DNA of 16,785 bases, taken from positions 1-16,785 of the forward strand of contig JAFTRB010000007.1 in the NCBI GenBank assembly GCA_017462445.1, written 5' to 3'. This document shows, in pieces, positions 7,876-14,950 of the stretch; the stretch's first letter is position 1; each line of letters opens with the position of its first letter. The position numbers were made by a program, and so were the translations under genes. Source of the stretch: Clostridia bacterium (lineage in GTDB: Bacteria; Bacillota_A; Clostridia; Oscillospirales; CAG-272). The notes under the pieces are model-generated. The model had not been told where the DNA came from. It searched no databases and saw nothing but the letters and a program-made list of their open reading frames with translations.

Positions 7876-8703
7876 TTAGTAAATATCACTCTTGTAAAGG
7901 ATTCTTGTGCCGATAAGGTTGTAAATTATTGTCCAGGCCACCGAGCATAGAAGACAAACCAAAAGAGCTATGGGTGTTGCGCCGAGACAGGCATAGACCG
8001 ACGAGCCGTAGAGGAAAATATTGAGTATCGGGCTGTTGCCTACTATTGCCGCCGCGCCTATGATAAGAATGCCTGTGCCAAAGAAAAAGGAGGACAAAAT
8101 CGAGATGCCAAAGTATTTGCGGAAGATTACATTCAGGCAGGTATAGAGGCTCGCCCAGCCCAGGCTCATTATAATCTTTCCGAGAAGGGCGATAATAAGC
8201 GAGCCGACATTCACCGAGAAGTCCATCTGTGTTAAAAGACCTGCTACCACTCCGCCAAGGAGATAGGATATGCACATCAGCGACATAGCCAGAGCGCATA
8301 CCAGGGTCTTGGAGATCATATAGTCTTCCTTGTGCGCATGGGTGGTGAATATGCTCTTAACATAGCCGCTGCTGTAATCGTGGCCGATGAAGATCGACAC
8401 CATAATACCGCCAAAGATGAATACCATATTCATATTGGCATAGTCGGCGATATCCCTGACAACATAGAGGGGGGTATCAGCGGCAACGATCTGCCAGGCG
8501 TTGGTATATAGAGGCTCCTGAATAGCGCCATCGGGTGATGGCACGCTCGTCATACCAAGCACCATTGCGGAAATCAGGGCGGATATTACCAGGAATATAT
8601 ACAGTAGAGGTGTGTGGAACAGACGGTATAAATCCACTCCAAGCATACCTTTCAGCCTTTTTGCAAGGCTGGGATTATCAAAGCGAAGCTCCGTAGTCTT
8701 CAT
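7876..8703 (-). CDS. ABC-2 type permease, first pair
   Basis: A 275-aa membrane protein with about six TM segments (near 30-50, 93-110, 135-160, 170-195, 200-222 and 236-260). The cytosolic N-terminus ends in 'GVDLYRLFHTPLLYIF', paralleling the permease of the second pair. It starts at a TAATG overlap with the upstream ATPase, with AAAGGAG before it, and ends 10 nt before the next ATPase, so the four genes form one unit. The large loop between TM1 and TM2 (about 50-90) faces outside and is where peptide-antibiotic specificity may lie (inference). Confidence 0.85.
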   Translation of the reverse strand: MKTTELRFDNPSLAKRLKGMLGVDLYRLFHTPLLYIFLVISALISAMVLGMTSVPSPDGAIQEPLYTNAWQIVAADTPLYVVRDIADYANMNMVFIFGGIMVSIFIGHDYSSGYVKSIFTTHAHKEDYMISKTLVCALAMSLMCISYLLGGVVAGLLTQMDFSVNVGSLIIALLGKIIMSLGWASLYTCLNVIFRKYFGISILSSFFFGTGILIIGAAAIVGNSPILNIFLYGSSVYACLGATPIALLVCLLCSVAWTIIYNLIGTRILYKSDIY

Positions 8704-9560
8704 TATTCGGTCTCCTTTCCTGTCATCAGCTCCACATAGTATTCCTCAAGGCCTATACGGTTGCCGAACAGCTCGGTTACGGTAAAGCCGTGGGAGAGAA
8801 GCAGTTCGGCAATAGCCTCGGTATTTTCCTCGTCATAAATGCGAAGATAGCCCCCATCCTCCCTGACTATGGGATATTTCTCTTTAAGGAGCGCAAGGGC
8901 GCCTTCGTTGTCGGTGGTCTTGACAGAGGCAAAGACGCGGGCTCGCCTCTCCAAGTCCTCGGCTGTCATCTCGCAGATCATTTTTCCCTCGCGGATTATG
9001 CCATAGTGAGTGGCAATCTTCTCAAGCTCGCTAAGAATGTGGGAGGAGATAAGCACGGTACAACCGTAATCCTGGCTGATCTCAACTAAAATCTCGCGCA
9101 TTAAGCGCATTCCGTCCGCGTCGAGGCCGTTAATAGGCTCGTCAAGAATCAGGAGCGCCGGGTTGCCTAAAAGAGCCATAGCTATACCGATTCTCTGCTT
9201 CATACCCAGGGAGCAGCTCTTGAATTTTATGTTAGCTTCTTTCTCCATTCTGACGGTGCGTAATACTCTCATAATCTCGGCATCCTTATCGGCAAGCCCC
9301 AGGTTTATTGCCTGCATACGCAGATTGTGATAGACGGTGGAGCCGGGGAAGCAGCCCGCGTTTTCGATAAGCGCTCCGACTCGCGCCCTGACGCCTGCAT
9401 CGGTGTAATCCCTGCCAAATAGCTTGATCTCGCCACAGTCGGCAACAAGATGACCGCAAATTAATTTTTCCGTGGTGGACTTGCCCGAGCCGTTCTCGCC
9501 GATAAAACCGTAGATAGCTCCCACAGGAACCGTCATATCCAGCTTGTCCACCGCATACAT
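8703..9560 (-). CDS. ABC transporter ATPase, first pair, start codon lost
   Basis: A 285-aa frame from the first available ATG. Walker A 'GENGSGKST' (21-29), signature 'CSLGMKQR', Walker B 'LLILDEP', 'NGLDADG' and the H-loop 'SSHILSELE' are intact, and it aligns closely with the second ATPase. The reading frame continues upstream of this ATG, giving 'NAIEIRGLSKSFRG', which matches the first 15 residues of the paralogue. That stretch holds the first strand and the aromatic residue that stacks on the adenine. At the expected start, 9605-9607 reads ATA where the paralogue has ATG, followed by a one-base phase shift, although an AGGAG site (9612-9616) is still in place. Either a base was deleted and translation now begins at 9560 or a poor codon, or it is a sequencing error. 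Confidence 0.85.
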   Translation of the reverse strand: MYAVDKLDMTVPVGAIYGFIGENGSGKSTTEKLICGHLVADCGEIKLFGRDYTDAGVRARVGALIENAGCFPGSTVYHNLRMQAINLGLADKDAEIMRVLRTVRMEKEANIKFKSCSLGMKQRIGIAMALLGNPALLILDEPINGLDADGMRLMREILVEISQDYGCTVLISSHILSELEKIATHYGIIREGKMICEMTAEDLERRARVFASVKTTDNEGALALLKEKYPIVREDGGYLRIYDEENTEAIAELLLSHGFTVTELFGNRIGLEEYYVELMTGKETE

Positions 9561-9755
9561 TCCGCGGAAGCTCTTGGATAGTCCGCGAATTTCTATTGCA
9601 TTCCTATTTTTCTCCTGATTTCTTCGGTTTTTCTTCGGGCGCGCGCCCGCGTTAGTTGAAAGGGACAGAAGGACTTGAACCCACGCCCCTGTACTTAGAA
9701 ACTAAAACGAGGAAAGAGGCGCTCGACTTGGAGTACCTCATATTCCTTATATCAA
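9561..9755 (-). other. Gap with lost start, GC palindrome and tRNA-like scar
   Basis: This stretch holds the untranslatable N-terminal codons of the ATPase (to 9607) and its SD. A perfect 14-bp palindrome CGGGCGCGCGCCCG lies at 9636-9649. On the minus strand between about 9664 and 9750 is a tRNA-like sequence: 'GTCGAGCGCCT' resembles a D-arm end, CCTCT/AGGGG could form an anticodon stem, and 'GTGGGTTCAAGTCC' a T-arm. The acceptor stem does not pair and the anticodon loop would be about 24 nt, so it is not a functional tRNA. It may be a decayed tRNA or an old integration scar. Confidence 0.3.
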
Positions 9756-10001
9756 TTATGCCTTCGCTCTTGCGATGCGCTCCTCTGCCTTTGCGGTGCG
9801 CTCTCTTGCCGCTGCAATCTGAGCCTCGCGCTCTCGCTGCATCATAGCCTGACGCTGTGCGGGGGACATCCTTGCCTCCTCCCAGGTTGCGCGCGCCTCG
9901 GCTCTTGCCGCCTCAAAATTAGCCTTATCTACCTCATGCTGCGCTCTTGTGCTGGCAGCCATATCGGAAAATGCCTTCTTGAAAAATGCAATAATTCCCA
10001 T
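9756..10001 (-). CDS. Small alanine-rich helical protein
   Basis: An 81-aa protein that starts 'MGIIAFFKKAFSDMAAST', a short amphipathic helix that could touch the membrane, and continues as one long charged helix rich in Ala, Glu, Arg and Gln ('ANFEAARAEARATWEEAR', 'AQIAAARERTAKAEERIA'), likely a coiled coil. I took the ATG at 10001 because AAGGAG lies 8-9 nt upstream; the longer start at 10031 has no such site. It is 47 nt from the stop of the two-TM gene and in the same direction, so the two are probably co-transcribed. No family that I can name with certainty; the function is unknown. Confidence 0.75.
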   Translation of the reverse strand: MGIIAFFKKAFSDMAASTRAQHEVDKANFEAARAEARATWEEARMSPAQRQAMMQREREAQIAAARERTAKAEERIARAKA

Positions 10002-10048
10002 AGTTCTTTCTCCTTGTTCAGCTCTTATCAATTATAAATTTTGTTGTA

Positions 10049-10429
10049 TTACTCCTCGCTCTCGGCAACGATGGACTCGCTAAGCTCGAGGATGCGCGGA
10101 CCAAGCTTGGTCTTACGGGAGTCAAGGATTCGGGTGTAGATGGGGTAGTTGATGAGGGCAAGCCCCAGACCGAAGCAGCCCACGATGATGCCGATGGGCA
10201 GGCTTGCGGCAATGCCGAGGGTGGCGCCGATATCGGTCATAACAAGGCTCATACCGCTTCCCATAACGAGGGCGGCGAGGATGCCAATGATAAGCGAGAT
10301 GATCTCGGCAGGGCGCTTAACCTCTCTGTCAAGGCGGCAAAGCTCGTCAAGCTTGCTTTCCTGCGCCTCGCTCTCAATGTACTGCGCGCGGATGCGCTCC
10401 GCAACAATTCTCTGGTCATTTCTGTTCAT
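10049..10429 (-). CDS. Small two-TM membrane protein, paralogue
   Basis: A 126-aa protein with the same architecture as the one at 2925-3326: a charged N-terminal helix with 'ESKLDELCRLDREV', TM1 about 40-64, a linker 'GSGMSLVMTDIGATLGIA', TM2 about 78-98 and a charged tail. The ATG has AAGGAG 9 nt upstream. It is the first gene after the promoter-like TATAAT at 10471-10476 and precedes the helical protein and then the ABC genes. Two copies on either side of the ABC/two-component block suggest that this family belongs to the module. Function unknown. Confidence 0.83.
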   Translation of the reverse strand: MNRNDQRIVAERIRAQYIESEAQESKLDELCRLDREVKRPAEIISLIIGILAALVMGSGMSLVMTDIGATLGIAASLPIGIIVGCFGLGLALINYPIYTRILDSRKTKLGPRILELSESIVAESEE

Positions 10430-10873
10430 TTTTCTTTTCTCCTTGGGTTGTATTTTTGTTTTGTGGCTTTATTATAGGGCTGTTTTGTTGTTAAATGTTT
10501 TTGGAAATGTTTTTGTTTTGTTAATTGTGAGAAAAATGAAAAAATGTTCAGGCTGTGAGTCCGATGCGGTTGGCGGTCAACCATTTTTCGGCTAATTTAT
10601 GAAAATTACTGAAATTAGCCGAAGTTTTCGCTTGTGTGGGCGATGCCTGAAAAACAAAAATGCAGGAAAAGAGGTATTAAGCTTAGAAAAGAGGAGGGGT
10701 GGCGGAAGGAAAAAAGCAAGGAGCAATTCGGCTCTTGCCGAATTGCTCCTTGTAAAATGGTAGATTATAAAATCAACGGTTATCAATAAGATACATCGAA
10801 TATACGCATAAATATCCGGCATTAACCAAAGCAATACCGAGAATTAACCAAAGCAACAGCTTTAGCTACTAAA
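10430..10873. other. Non-coding gap with two hairpins and a short repeat
   Basis: No convincing gene lies here. A TATAAT on the minus strand (10476-10471) with a poor -35 box is a possible promoter for the two-TM gene. A perfect 12-bp inverted repeat (TTCGGCTAATTT at 10587-10598, complement at 10612-10623, 13-nt loop) lacks a clear T tract. A strong terminator follows at 10711-10752. Two copies of ATTAACCAAAGCAA lie 22 nt apart (10821-10834 and 10843-10856) just downstream of the lipoprotein gene. Confidence 0.5.
10711..10752 (-). terminator. Strong terminator of the Cys/His lipoprotein gene
   Basis: A perfect 16-bp stem (CAAGGAGCAATTCGGC at 10717-10732, complement at 10737-10752) with a 4-nt loop. 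On the minus strand it is followed by GCTTTTTT. It lies about 120 nt after the lipoprotein stop codon. Confidence 0.9.
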
Positions 10874-11491
10874 TTATTCGATGTCAATCTCGGGCAGGTC
10901 GAACTCACCGTCGGGAGGGCTGTCGGGGTTGGTGGGCTGGCCCTCCTGGTCCACATTGTCAAAGCAGGGCTCGCTCTGGCTTTTGTGGCAATGCACGCAC
11001 TCGCGGTAGTAGTACCTTCCGTCGTCATCTGTGCGTATTTCCCAGTCTGTGTATTCGTGGTCGCCGGCATCGGTTTTTTCGCCGCATTCGCATTCGCGCC
11101 AGTGACGGTTGTTGCTGATTATCCATTCCTCGTCAAAGATATGCTCATGGGGAGGGATAGGCTCGCTTTTGCTTTCGGTATATCCGCACACGGTGCATTT
11201 GCGGCTGTAGTACAGCTTTTCCTCGTCGGAGCCTACAAGCTCCCAGTCGGAGAGGGTGTGGGGCTGTGTATCGCTCTTTTCACCGCAGTCACAGAACTGC
11301 CAGTGACCTGCGGAGTTCTTTAGCCATATCTCGCCGTAGCTGTGTTTGTGGGGTGGAGTGTCGTCATTGCCGTCGTCGGGAGAGTCCCCGGGTGTCTGTC
11401 CCGGGTCATCCGGCTCCTCGGGAGAAGAGCAGGCAAGGAGCGAGAGGGAAAGAGAAAGACAGAGCAAAAGCATCAATAGTCTCTTTATCAT
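10874..11491 (-). CDS. Lipoprotein with two Cys/His repeat units
   Basis: A 205-aa protein. Residues 1-20 form a signal peptide ending in a lipobox 'LLAC' with Cys21 as the lipidation site, followed by an acidic Pro/Asp/Gly linker (22-47). Two tandem units of 66-67 residues follow. Unit 1 has H48, H50, H63, C67, C69, H78, C99 and C102; unit 2 has the equivalent H115, H117, H130, C134, C136, H145, C165 and C168. The pattern HxH...HW..CxCG...H...W...CxxC looks like a small metal-binding fold repeated twice. Similar units occur in large Clostridial surface proteins (memory). The C-terminus is an acidic Pro/Asp tail. A near-consensus promoter lies upstream and GAGG precedes the ATG. Metal binding is inferred, not shown. 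Confidence 0.82.
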   Translation of the reverse strand: MIKRLLMLLLCLSLSLSLLACSSPEEPDDPGQTPGDSPDDGNDDTPPHKHSYGEIWLKNSAGHWQFCDCGEKSDTQPHTLSDWELVGSDEEKLYYSRKCTVCGYTESKSEPIPPHEHIFDEEWIISNNRHWRECECGEKTDAGDHEYTDWEIRTDDDGRYYYRECVHCHKSQSEPCFDNVDQEGQPTNPDSPPDGEFDLPEIDIE

Positions 11492-11545
11492 ATTTTTACC
11501 TCAAAAATATTCTTGAAAAAAAGAATTCAATTGTTCCTTTCTCTT

Positions 11546-11574
11546 ATTGTACTACATTCAAGCTGTATTGTCAA
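11546..11574 (-). promoter_or_regulatory. Sigma-A promoter of the Cys/His lipoprotein
   Basis: On the minus strand a perfect TTGACA (11574-11569) and TACAAT (11551-11546) are separated by 17 nt, about 54 nt upstream of the ATG at 11491. Confidence 0.8.
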
Positions 11575-11739
11575 GCGGTGTGTTTTTTTGGAAAATTGAC
11601 ACGGTAGCGCGTTTTGTAAACGAAGCGGCAGGCTAATAGAAGTAATTGTAAACAAATTATTAATAAAATAAAAAGTAATGTACAAATATGAAATTTTATG
11701 ATAAAATGAAAATACAATCTTAATAAGGAGGTTATATCG

Positions 11740-11964
11740 ATGACTTGGTTTAATAAGCAGAGCCGTCTTGTTCAGCTTCTTCTTCTCATCATTCCCGTTG
11801 TTAACTGGATTACTGAGATTGTTGTTAGATGGAGCACCTTCCTCAAGACCGGTAACATTATCAGCCTTGTAATGGCTATCATCGCTACCGTTGGTGGTGG
11901 TTTCATTCTCGGTTGGCTTGACTTTATTTGGGTTCTTCTTTTCGGAAGATTCTTCCTTCAGTAA
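11740..11964 (+). CDS. Small 74-aa membrane protein
   Basis: The protein starts MTWFNKQSRLVQ, then has TM1 (about 11-28), a short loop with 'VVRWSTFLKTG', and one or two further hydrophobic spans over about 39-72, ending in 'VLLFGRFFLQ'. Codon use (many CTT, GTT and ACC) and a perfect AAGGAGG 8 nt before the ATG suggest a well-expressed gene. The AT-rich upstream stretch (about 11640-11730) holds several -10-like hexamers but no clear -35 partner. It ends 7 nt before a strong bidirectional terminator. I do not recognise the family; it is not a clear Pmp3/YqaE protein although the size and topology are similar. Confidence 0.75.
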   Translation: MTWFNKQSRLVQLLLLIIPVVNWITEIVVRWSTFLKTGNIISLVMAIIATVGGGFILGWLDFIWVLLFGRFFLQ

Positions 11965-11971
11965 GCTACAT

Positions 11972-12011
11972 AAAAATATCCACTCGCCCACAGGCGAGTG
12001 GATATTTTTTT
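11972..12011. terminator. Bidirectional terminator between convergent genes
   Basis: A perfect 17-bp stem (AAAAATATCCACTCGCC at 11972-11988, complement at 11993-12009) with a CACA loop. T tracts occur on both strands. It separates the 74-aa membrane protein from the LRR lipoprotein, whose stop codons lie 7-8 nt away on each side. Confidence 0.93.
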
Positions 12012-12018
12012 ATGCATT

Positions 12019-14103
12019 TCAATCGGTTTCTCTGTTATTCCAGGTCTCGAAACTGCCATCCTCGGCATATCTCCAGAATTTGCCCAGAGCCTCGGTTTTA
12101 TCCTCGCTGAAGAAGTACATTTTGCTTATGAGAGCCTGATCCCTGTCAGTAATATTGACTTGTTCGAGATCTTCCTCTGTGCCTTCGTAAAGCACCTTCA
12201 TTCTGCTTGACGAGGAAATGATATTGTTTCCTATGCTTTCTATTCCGAGAGGAATAATAATTCTTCTGATTCTGGCTCCGCCTGCTTTCAGGAAGGCATA
12301 ATCGCTTATAGATCTGAGGGAGTCGGGAAGACTGATATCTGTCAGATCAGCGCATTCGCGAAAAGCCGAATTGCCTATGGCGGTGATCCCCTCCGGTATA
12401 CTTACGGTTGTTATAGCCGATTTATAGAAGGCATAGGCGGGTATAGCAGTCAGCGATGCCTCTGACATACATACTTCATACACTGCAGCTTCAGCGAAGG
12501 AGTATGAAAGAATTTCGTTTACGGTTGAAGGAATGGTATACGAGCTCTTTCCGTTGTAGAAGAACTTTACAAGCGTATGCCCGTCATAGGTGAATAGCGA
12601 GCCATCAATTAGCTTAAAGCTTGTGTTTTCCTCATCTATTGACAGAGATATCTTATCAAGTCCTATGAACGCCGACGCCTTTATAGAGGTTATTCCCTTG
12701 GGGATATTCAATTCTGTAATATCGGATCTCGCAAATGCAAAATCCGGAATAGCGGTTAATCCTGAGCCGAGGGTTATTTGTATTCCCCGGCAGCCATAAA
12801 AGGCGGAATTGCCGATTTCTTCAGCGGCTTCACCCAGGGCAATGGGGGTACTGATTACCGCATTTTCAAATGCGCTGTTGCCTATTCTCTTTATTTCTCC
12901 GGGAAGAGATAGGGTGCCTATCCTTGACTTATAGAAGGTGTACTCCTCTATGGAATCGATTCCCTCGGTTATTGTCAGGCTTGAAATATGAATGCCACTT
13001 AAGGCTCCGCCAAGAATGGGGCCGCCGGTAATAAATATCTCTCTGGGGGCCTCAATTGCTTCATATTTTATGGTCTCTCCGTTTGGAAGATACTGTGTTA
13101 CACTTTTTGTGTAGGATGATGAATAGCCCGGAAGCTGACAGAAGATATAATAGAGCAGGGTTTTGTTGCTTGGCTTTTGCGCATTAATGTCTCCTCCAAC
13201 GAAGGGAATTGCAAGCTTCTCCAGATTATAGCAGCCACAGAATGCTCCGCGTCCTATGCTTTCTGCGCCATTTTCAATTATTGCGCTGGTAAGCGCGATA
13301 CAGTTGGCAAATGCCCCCTCGCCGATGGTCTTTACATTCCCGGGAACGGTGATATGCTCAAGCAATTTGGCTTCGGCAAAGGCATAATTGCCAATACTTA
13401 TAAGCCCCTTTCCAAGCGTTACCTTTTTTATTGTATGATTTATATCAAAGGCGTGATCGTTGATGTGTGTGACGCAGTCGGGTATGGTTATTTCGTTGTA
13501 GTAGGAGTCCTTGAAGCCTGTAACAACGCAGGTGGTGGCATTCGAGCGGAACGCAAAGGGCTCCATTTCAGGAATAACCGACCACTTTGCCTTTATCACA
13601 ACATCCTCGGTGATGGGCTGACTTAAATCCAAGCTCCAGCCACAAAAGCTATAACCCAGACGGACAGGCTCTGTCGGCACAGTTGCGCATTTGCCCTCCT
13701 CAACCTCTTGGTCGGGAATTACGGTATCGTTGTATGGCTCGAAGCTAACTGTAAAGCTTCTTGGGCGAACCAGCTTTGCCGTGTAAGTTTTCTTGCCATC
13801 GCCATTCCCGACATGGATATAGAAGAGGTTCTCGCCGTATTCAAGAGGAACAAGCTTGTCTATCACATTTTCTCCGCTTGCATCGGTGGATACGGTAAAG
13901 CCGTCCGCACCCTCAACACATATGTCTTTTGCAAAGTCAAAGCTGTCGCTGTCGGTCGGAAGCGTGGCAGAAAGAAAACCTTCGGACAGAGTAAGCGTCT
14001 CGCTCTCAAGAGTGATGCTTGCGGGGAGTGATTCGCCGCCGCAGGAGCTTAATATAACAGCCGAAAGGACAATAAAGCAACACAAAACAAATAGTTTTTT
14101 CAT
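12019..14103 (-). CDS. BspA-like leucine-rich-repeat lipoprotein
   Basis: A 694-aa surface protein. The signal peptide ends in 'ILSSC' with Cys21 as lipidation site. Residues about 27-113 look like a cadherin-like beta-sandwich domain ending in 'YTAKLVR'. Residues 117-174 match the Flg_new/InlB B-repeat pattern ('VSFEPYNDT...GYSFCGWSLD...VVIKAKW'). From about 190 to 660 run many BspA-type LRR_5 units with the signature 'I..IG..AF..C..L..I..P..V', for example 'IGEGAFANCIALTSAII' and 'IGNSAFRECADLTDISLP'. Such proteins bind host or bacterial surface ligands in gut and oral bacteria. The ATG has AAGGAGG 5 nt upstream. Its promoter is a perfect consensus and faces a divergent gene across a shared palindrome. 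Confidence 0.92.
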   Translation of the reverse strand: MKKLFVLCCFIVLSAVILSSCGGESLPASITLESETLTLSEGFLSATLPTDSDSFDFAKDICVEGADGFTVSTDASGENVIDKLVPLEYGENLFYIHVGNGDGKKTYTAKLVRPRSFTVSFEPYNDTVIPDQEVEEGKCATVPTEPVRLGYSFCGWSLDLSQPITEDVVIKAKWSVIPEMEPFAFRSNATTCVVTGFKDSYYNEITIPDCVTHINDHAFDINHTIKKVTLGKGLISIGNYAFAEAKLLEHITVPGNVKTIGEGAFANCIALTSAIIENGAESIGRGAFCGCYNLEKLAIPFVGGDINAQKPSNKTLLYYIFCQLPGYSSSYTKSVTQYLPNGETIKYEAIEAPREIFITGGPILGGALSGIHISSLTITEGIDSIEEYTFYKSRIGTLSLPGEIKRIGNSAFENAVISTPIALGEAAEEIGNSAFYGCRGIQITLGSGLTAIPDFAFARSDITELNIPKGITSIKASAFIGLDKISLSIDEENTSFKLIDGSLFTYDGHTLVKFFYNGKSSYTIPSTVNEILSYSFAEAAVYEVCMSEASLTAIPAYAFYKSAITTVSIPEGITAIGNSAFRECADLTDISLPDSLRSISDYAFLKAGGARIRRIIIPLGIESIGNNIISSSSRMKVLYEGTEEDLEQVNITDRDQALISKMYFFSEDKTEALGKFWRYAEDGSFETWNNRETD

Positions 14104-14141
14104 AGTTCCTCCTTCTTATTTTAATCTTTTATTACAATCAT

Positions 14142-14170
14142 ATTATACACCACAGAGTAATCCTTGTCAA
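14142..14170 (-). promoter_or_regulatory. Consensus promoter of the LRR lipoprotein
   Basis: On the minus strand perfect TTGACA and TATAAT are separated by 17 nt, about 38 nt upstream of the ATG at 14103. This is a full consensus, so the gene should be strongly expressed unless repressed. Confidence 0.9.
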
Positions 14171-14174
14171 CGGC

Positions 14175-14193
14175 TTGTATCAATTGTATACAA
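14175..14193. promoter_or_regulatory. Palindrome between divergent promoters
   Basis: TTGTAT (14175-14180) and ATACAA (14188-14193) flank a 7-nt centre. An outer GGCTT (14172-14176)/AAGCC (14198-14202) pair extends the symmetry with a gap. It lies 4 nt from the -35 box of the minus promoter and 9 nt from the plus -35 box, the right place for an operator acting on both. No regulator is identified. Confidence 0.4.
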
Positions 14194-14202
14194 AAATAAG
14201 CC

Positions 14203-14231
14203 TTGACACAACGGAGCTTTTGTTGTAAAAT
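14203..14231 (+). promoter_or_regulatory. Sigma-A promoter of the PRTase-like gene
   Basis: Perfect TTGACA, a 17-nt spacer and TAAAAT. The -10 box ends 29 nt upstream of the ATG at 14261, which has AAGGAG 6 nt before it. Confidence 0.88.
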
Positions 14232-14260
14232 ATAGATACCAAGAAAAAAGGAGAATACTT

Positions 14261-14905
14261 ATGCCCACCACCGAAGCATATAAAATAAGAACAAAAAAGA
14301 AGAACCTGTTTCTCCGTGTTATAAAGGGACACTTTGCAACCAGCCATAGCCATATCAACTATTATATTGATGTTACCGCGCAGAAGTCCCGCCTTACCGA
14401 GGCGCAGGCGGTTGCCGGGGAGCTGGTTTCCTACTACAACACCAGCACCGTGGTTGACACGATCCTTTGCCTTGACGGTATGGAGGTTATTGCTACTTGT
14501 CTTGCGCAGGAGCTTACCAAGGGTAATTTTGTAAATCTCAATTCTCACCAGACCATTTATGTTGTCACCCCCGAGCATCACACCAGCGGCAGTATGCTTA
14601 TCTTCCGTGAGAATGTTGCCCCTATGATACAGGGTAAGAATGTGCTTATTCTCTCCGCCTCGGTTAACACAGGCTACACCGCGAGGGCGGCTATCGAGGC
14701 TATCAGGTATTACGGCGGAAATGTTGCCGGAATCGCCTCCATCTTTGCTACCATAAATAGCTTTATGGGATATAAGGTCGAGTCGGTGTTCAACCCCAAC
14801 GATCTTATCGGCTACGGCTCCTTCGCCTCCCACGAATGTCCTATGTGCAAGGCGGGTCAGAAGATAGATGCCCTTGTCAATTCCTACGGATATTCCAAGC
14901 TGTGA
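14261..14905 (+). CDS. Phosphoribosyltransferase-fold protein, OPRTase-like
   Basis: A 214-aa cytosolic protein. 'GHFATSHSHINYYIDVT' (23-39) resembles the N-terminal substrate loop of orotate phosphoribosyltransferases. 'VLILSASVNTGYTARAAIEAIRYYGG' covers the PRPP-loop position (128-153, with NTG at 136-138). The core of the PRTase fold is thus recognisable, but the two acidic residues that normally precede the TG are Ser132-Ala133 here, which is unusual for an active enzyme. Near the C-terminus C193 and C196 form a CxxC. The gene stands alone, with its own promoter and terminator and no pyrimidine genes nearby, so a role in UMP synthesis is not supported by context. It may be a regulatory or divergent family member. 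Confidence 0.8.
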   Translation: MPTTEAYKIRTKKKNLFLRVIKGHFATSHSHINYYIDVTAQKSRLTEAQAVAGELVSYYNTSTVVDTILCLDGMEVIATCLAQELTKGNFVNLNSHQTIYVVTPEHHTSGSMLIFRENVAPMIQGKNVLILSASVNTGYTARAAIEAIRYYGGNVAGIASIFATINSFMGYKVESVFNPNDLIGYGSFASHECPMCKAGQKIDALVNSYGYSKL

Positions 14906-14950
14906 TTATTTGGCACGGGTACGCGCAGAGCTGAAGATATAATTAAACAC

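Noticed and set aside
9636..9649. GC palindrome considered as a terminator
   Set aside because: No T tract follows on either strand.
10821..10856. Two 14-nt repeats 22 nt apart, considered as a CRISPR or iteron array
   Set aside because: Only two copies, no further units and no cas or replication gene nearby.
11527..11991. Minus-strand frame over the 74-aa membrane gene and lipoprotein promoter
   Set aside because: It covers a terminator and a promoter and is low-complexity Asn/Lys without a family pattern.
14180..14833. Minus-strand frame opposite the PRTase-like gene
   Set aside because: It is antisense to a gene with a consensus promoter and SD, and runs through the divergent promoter region.
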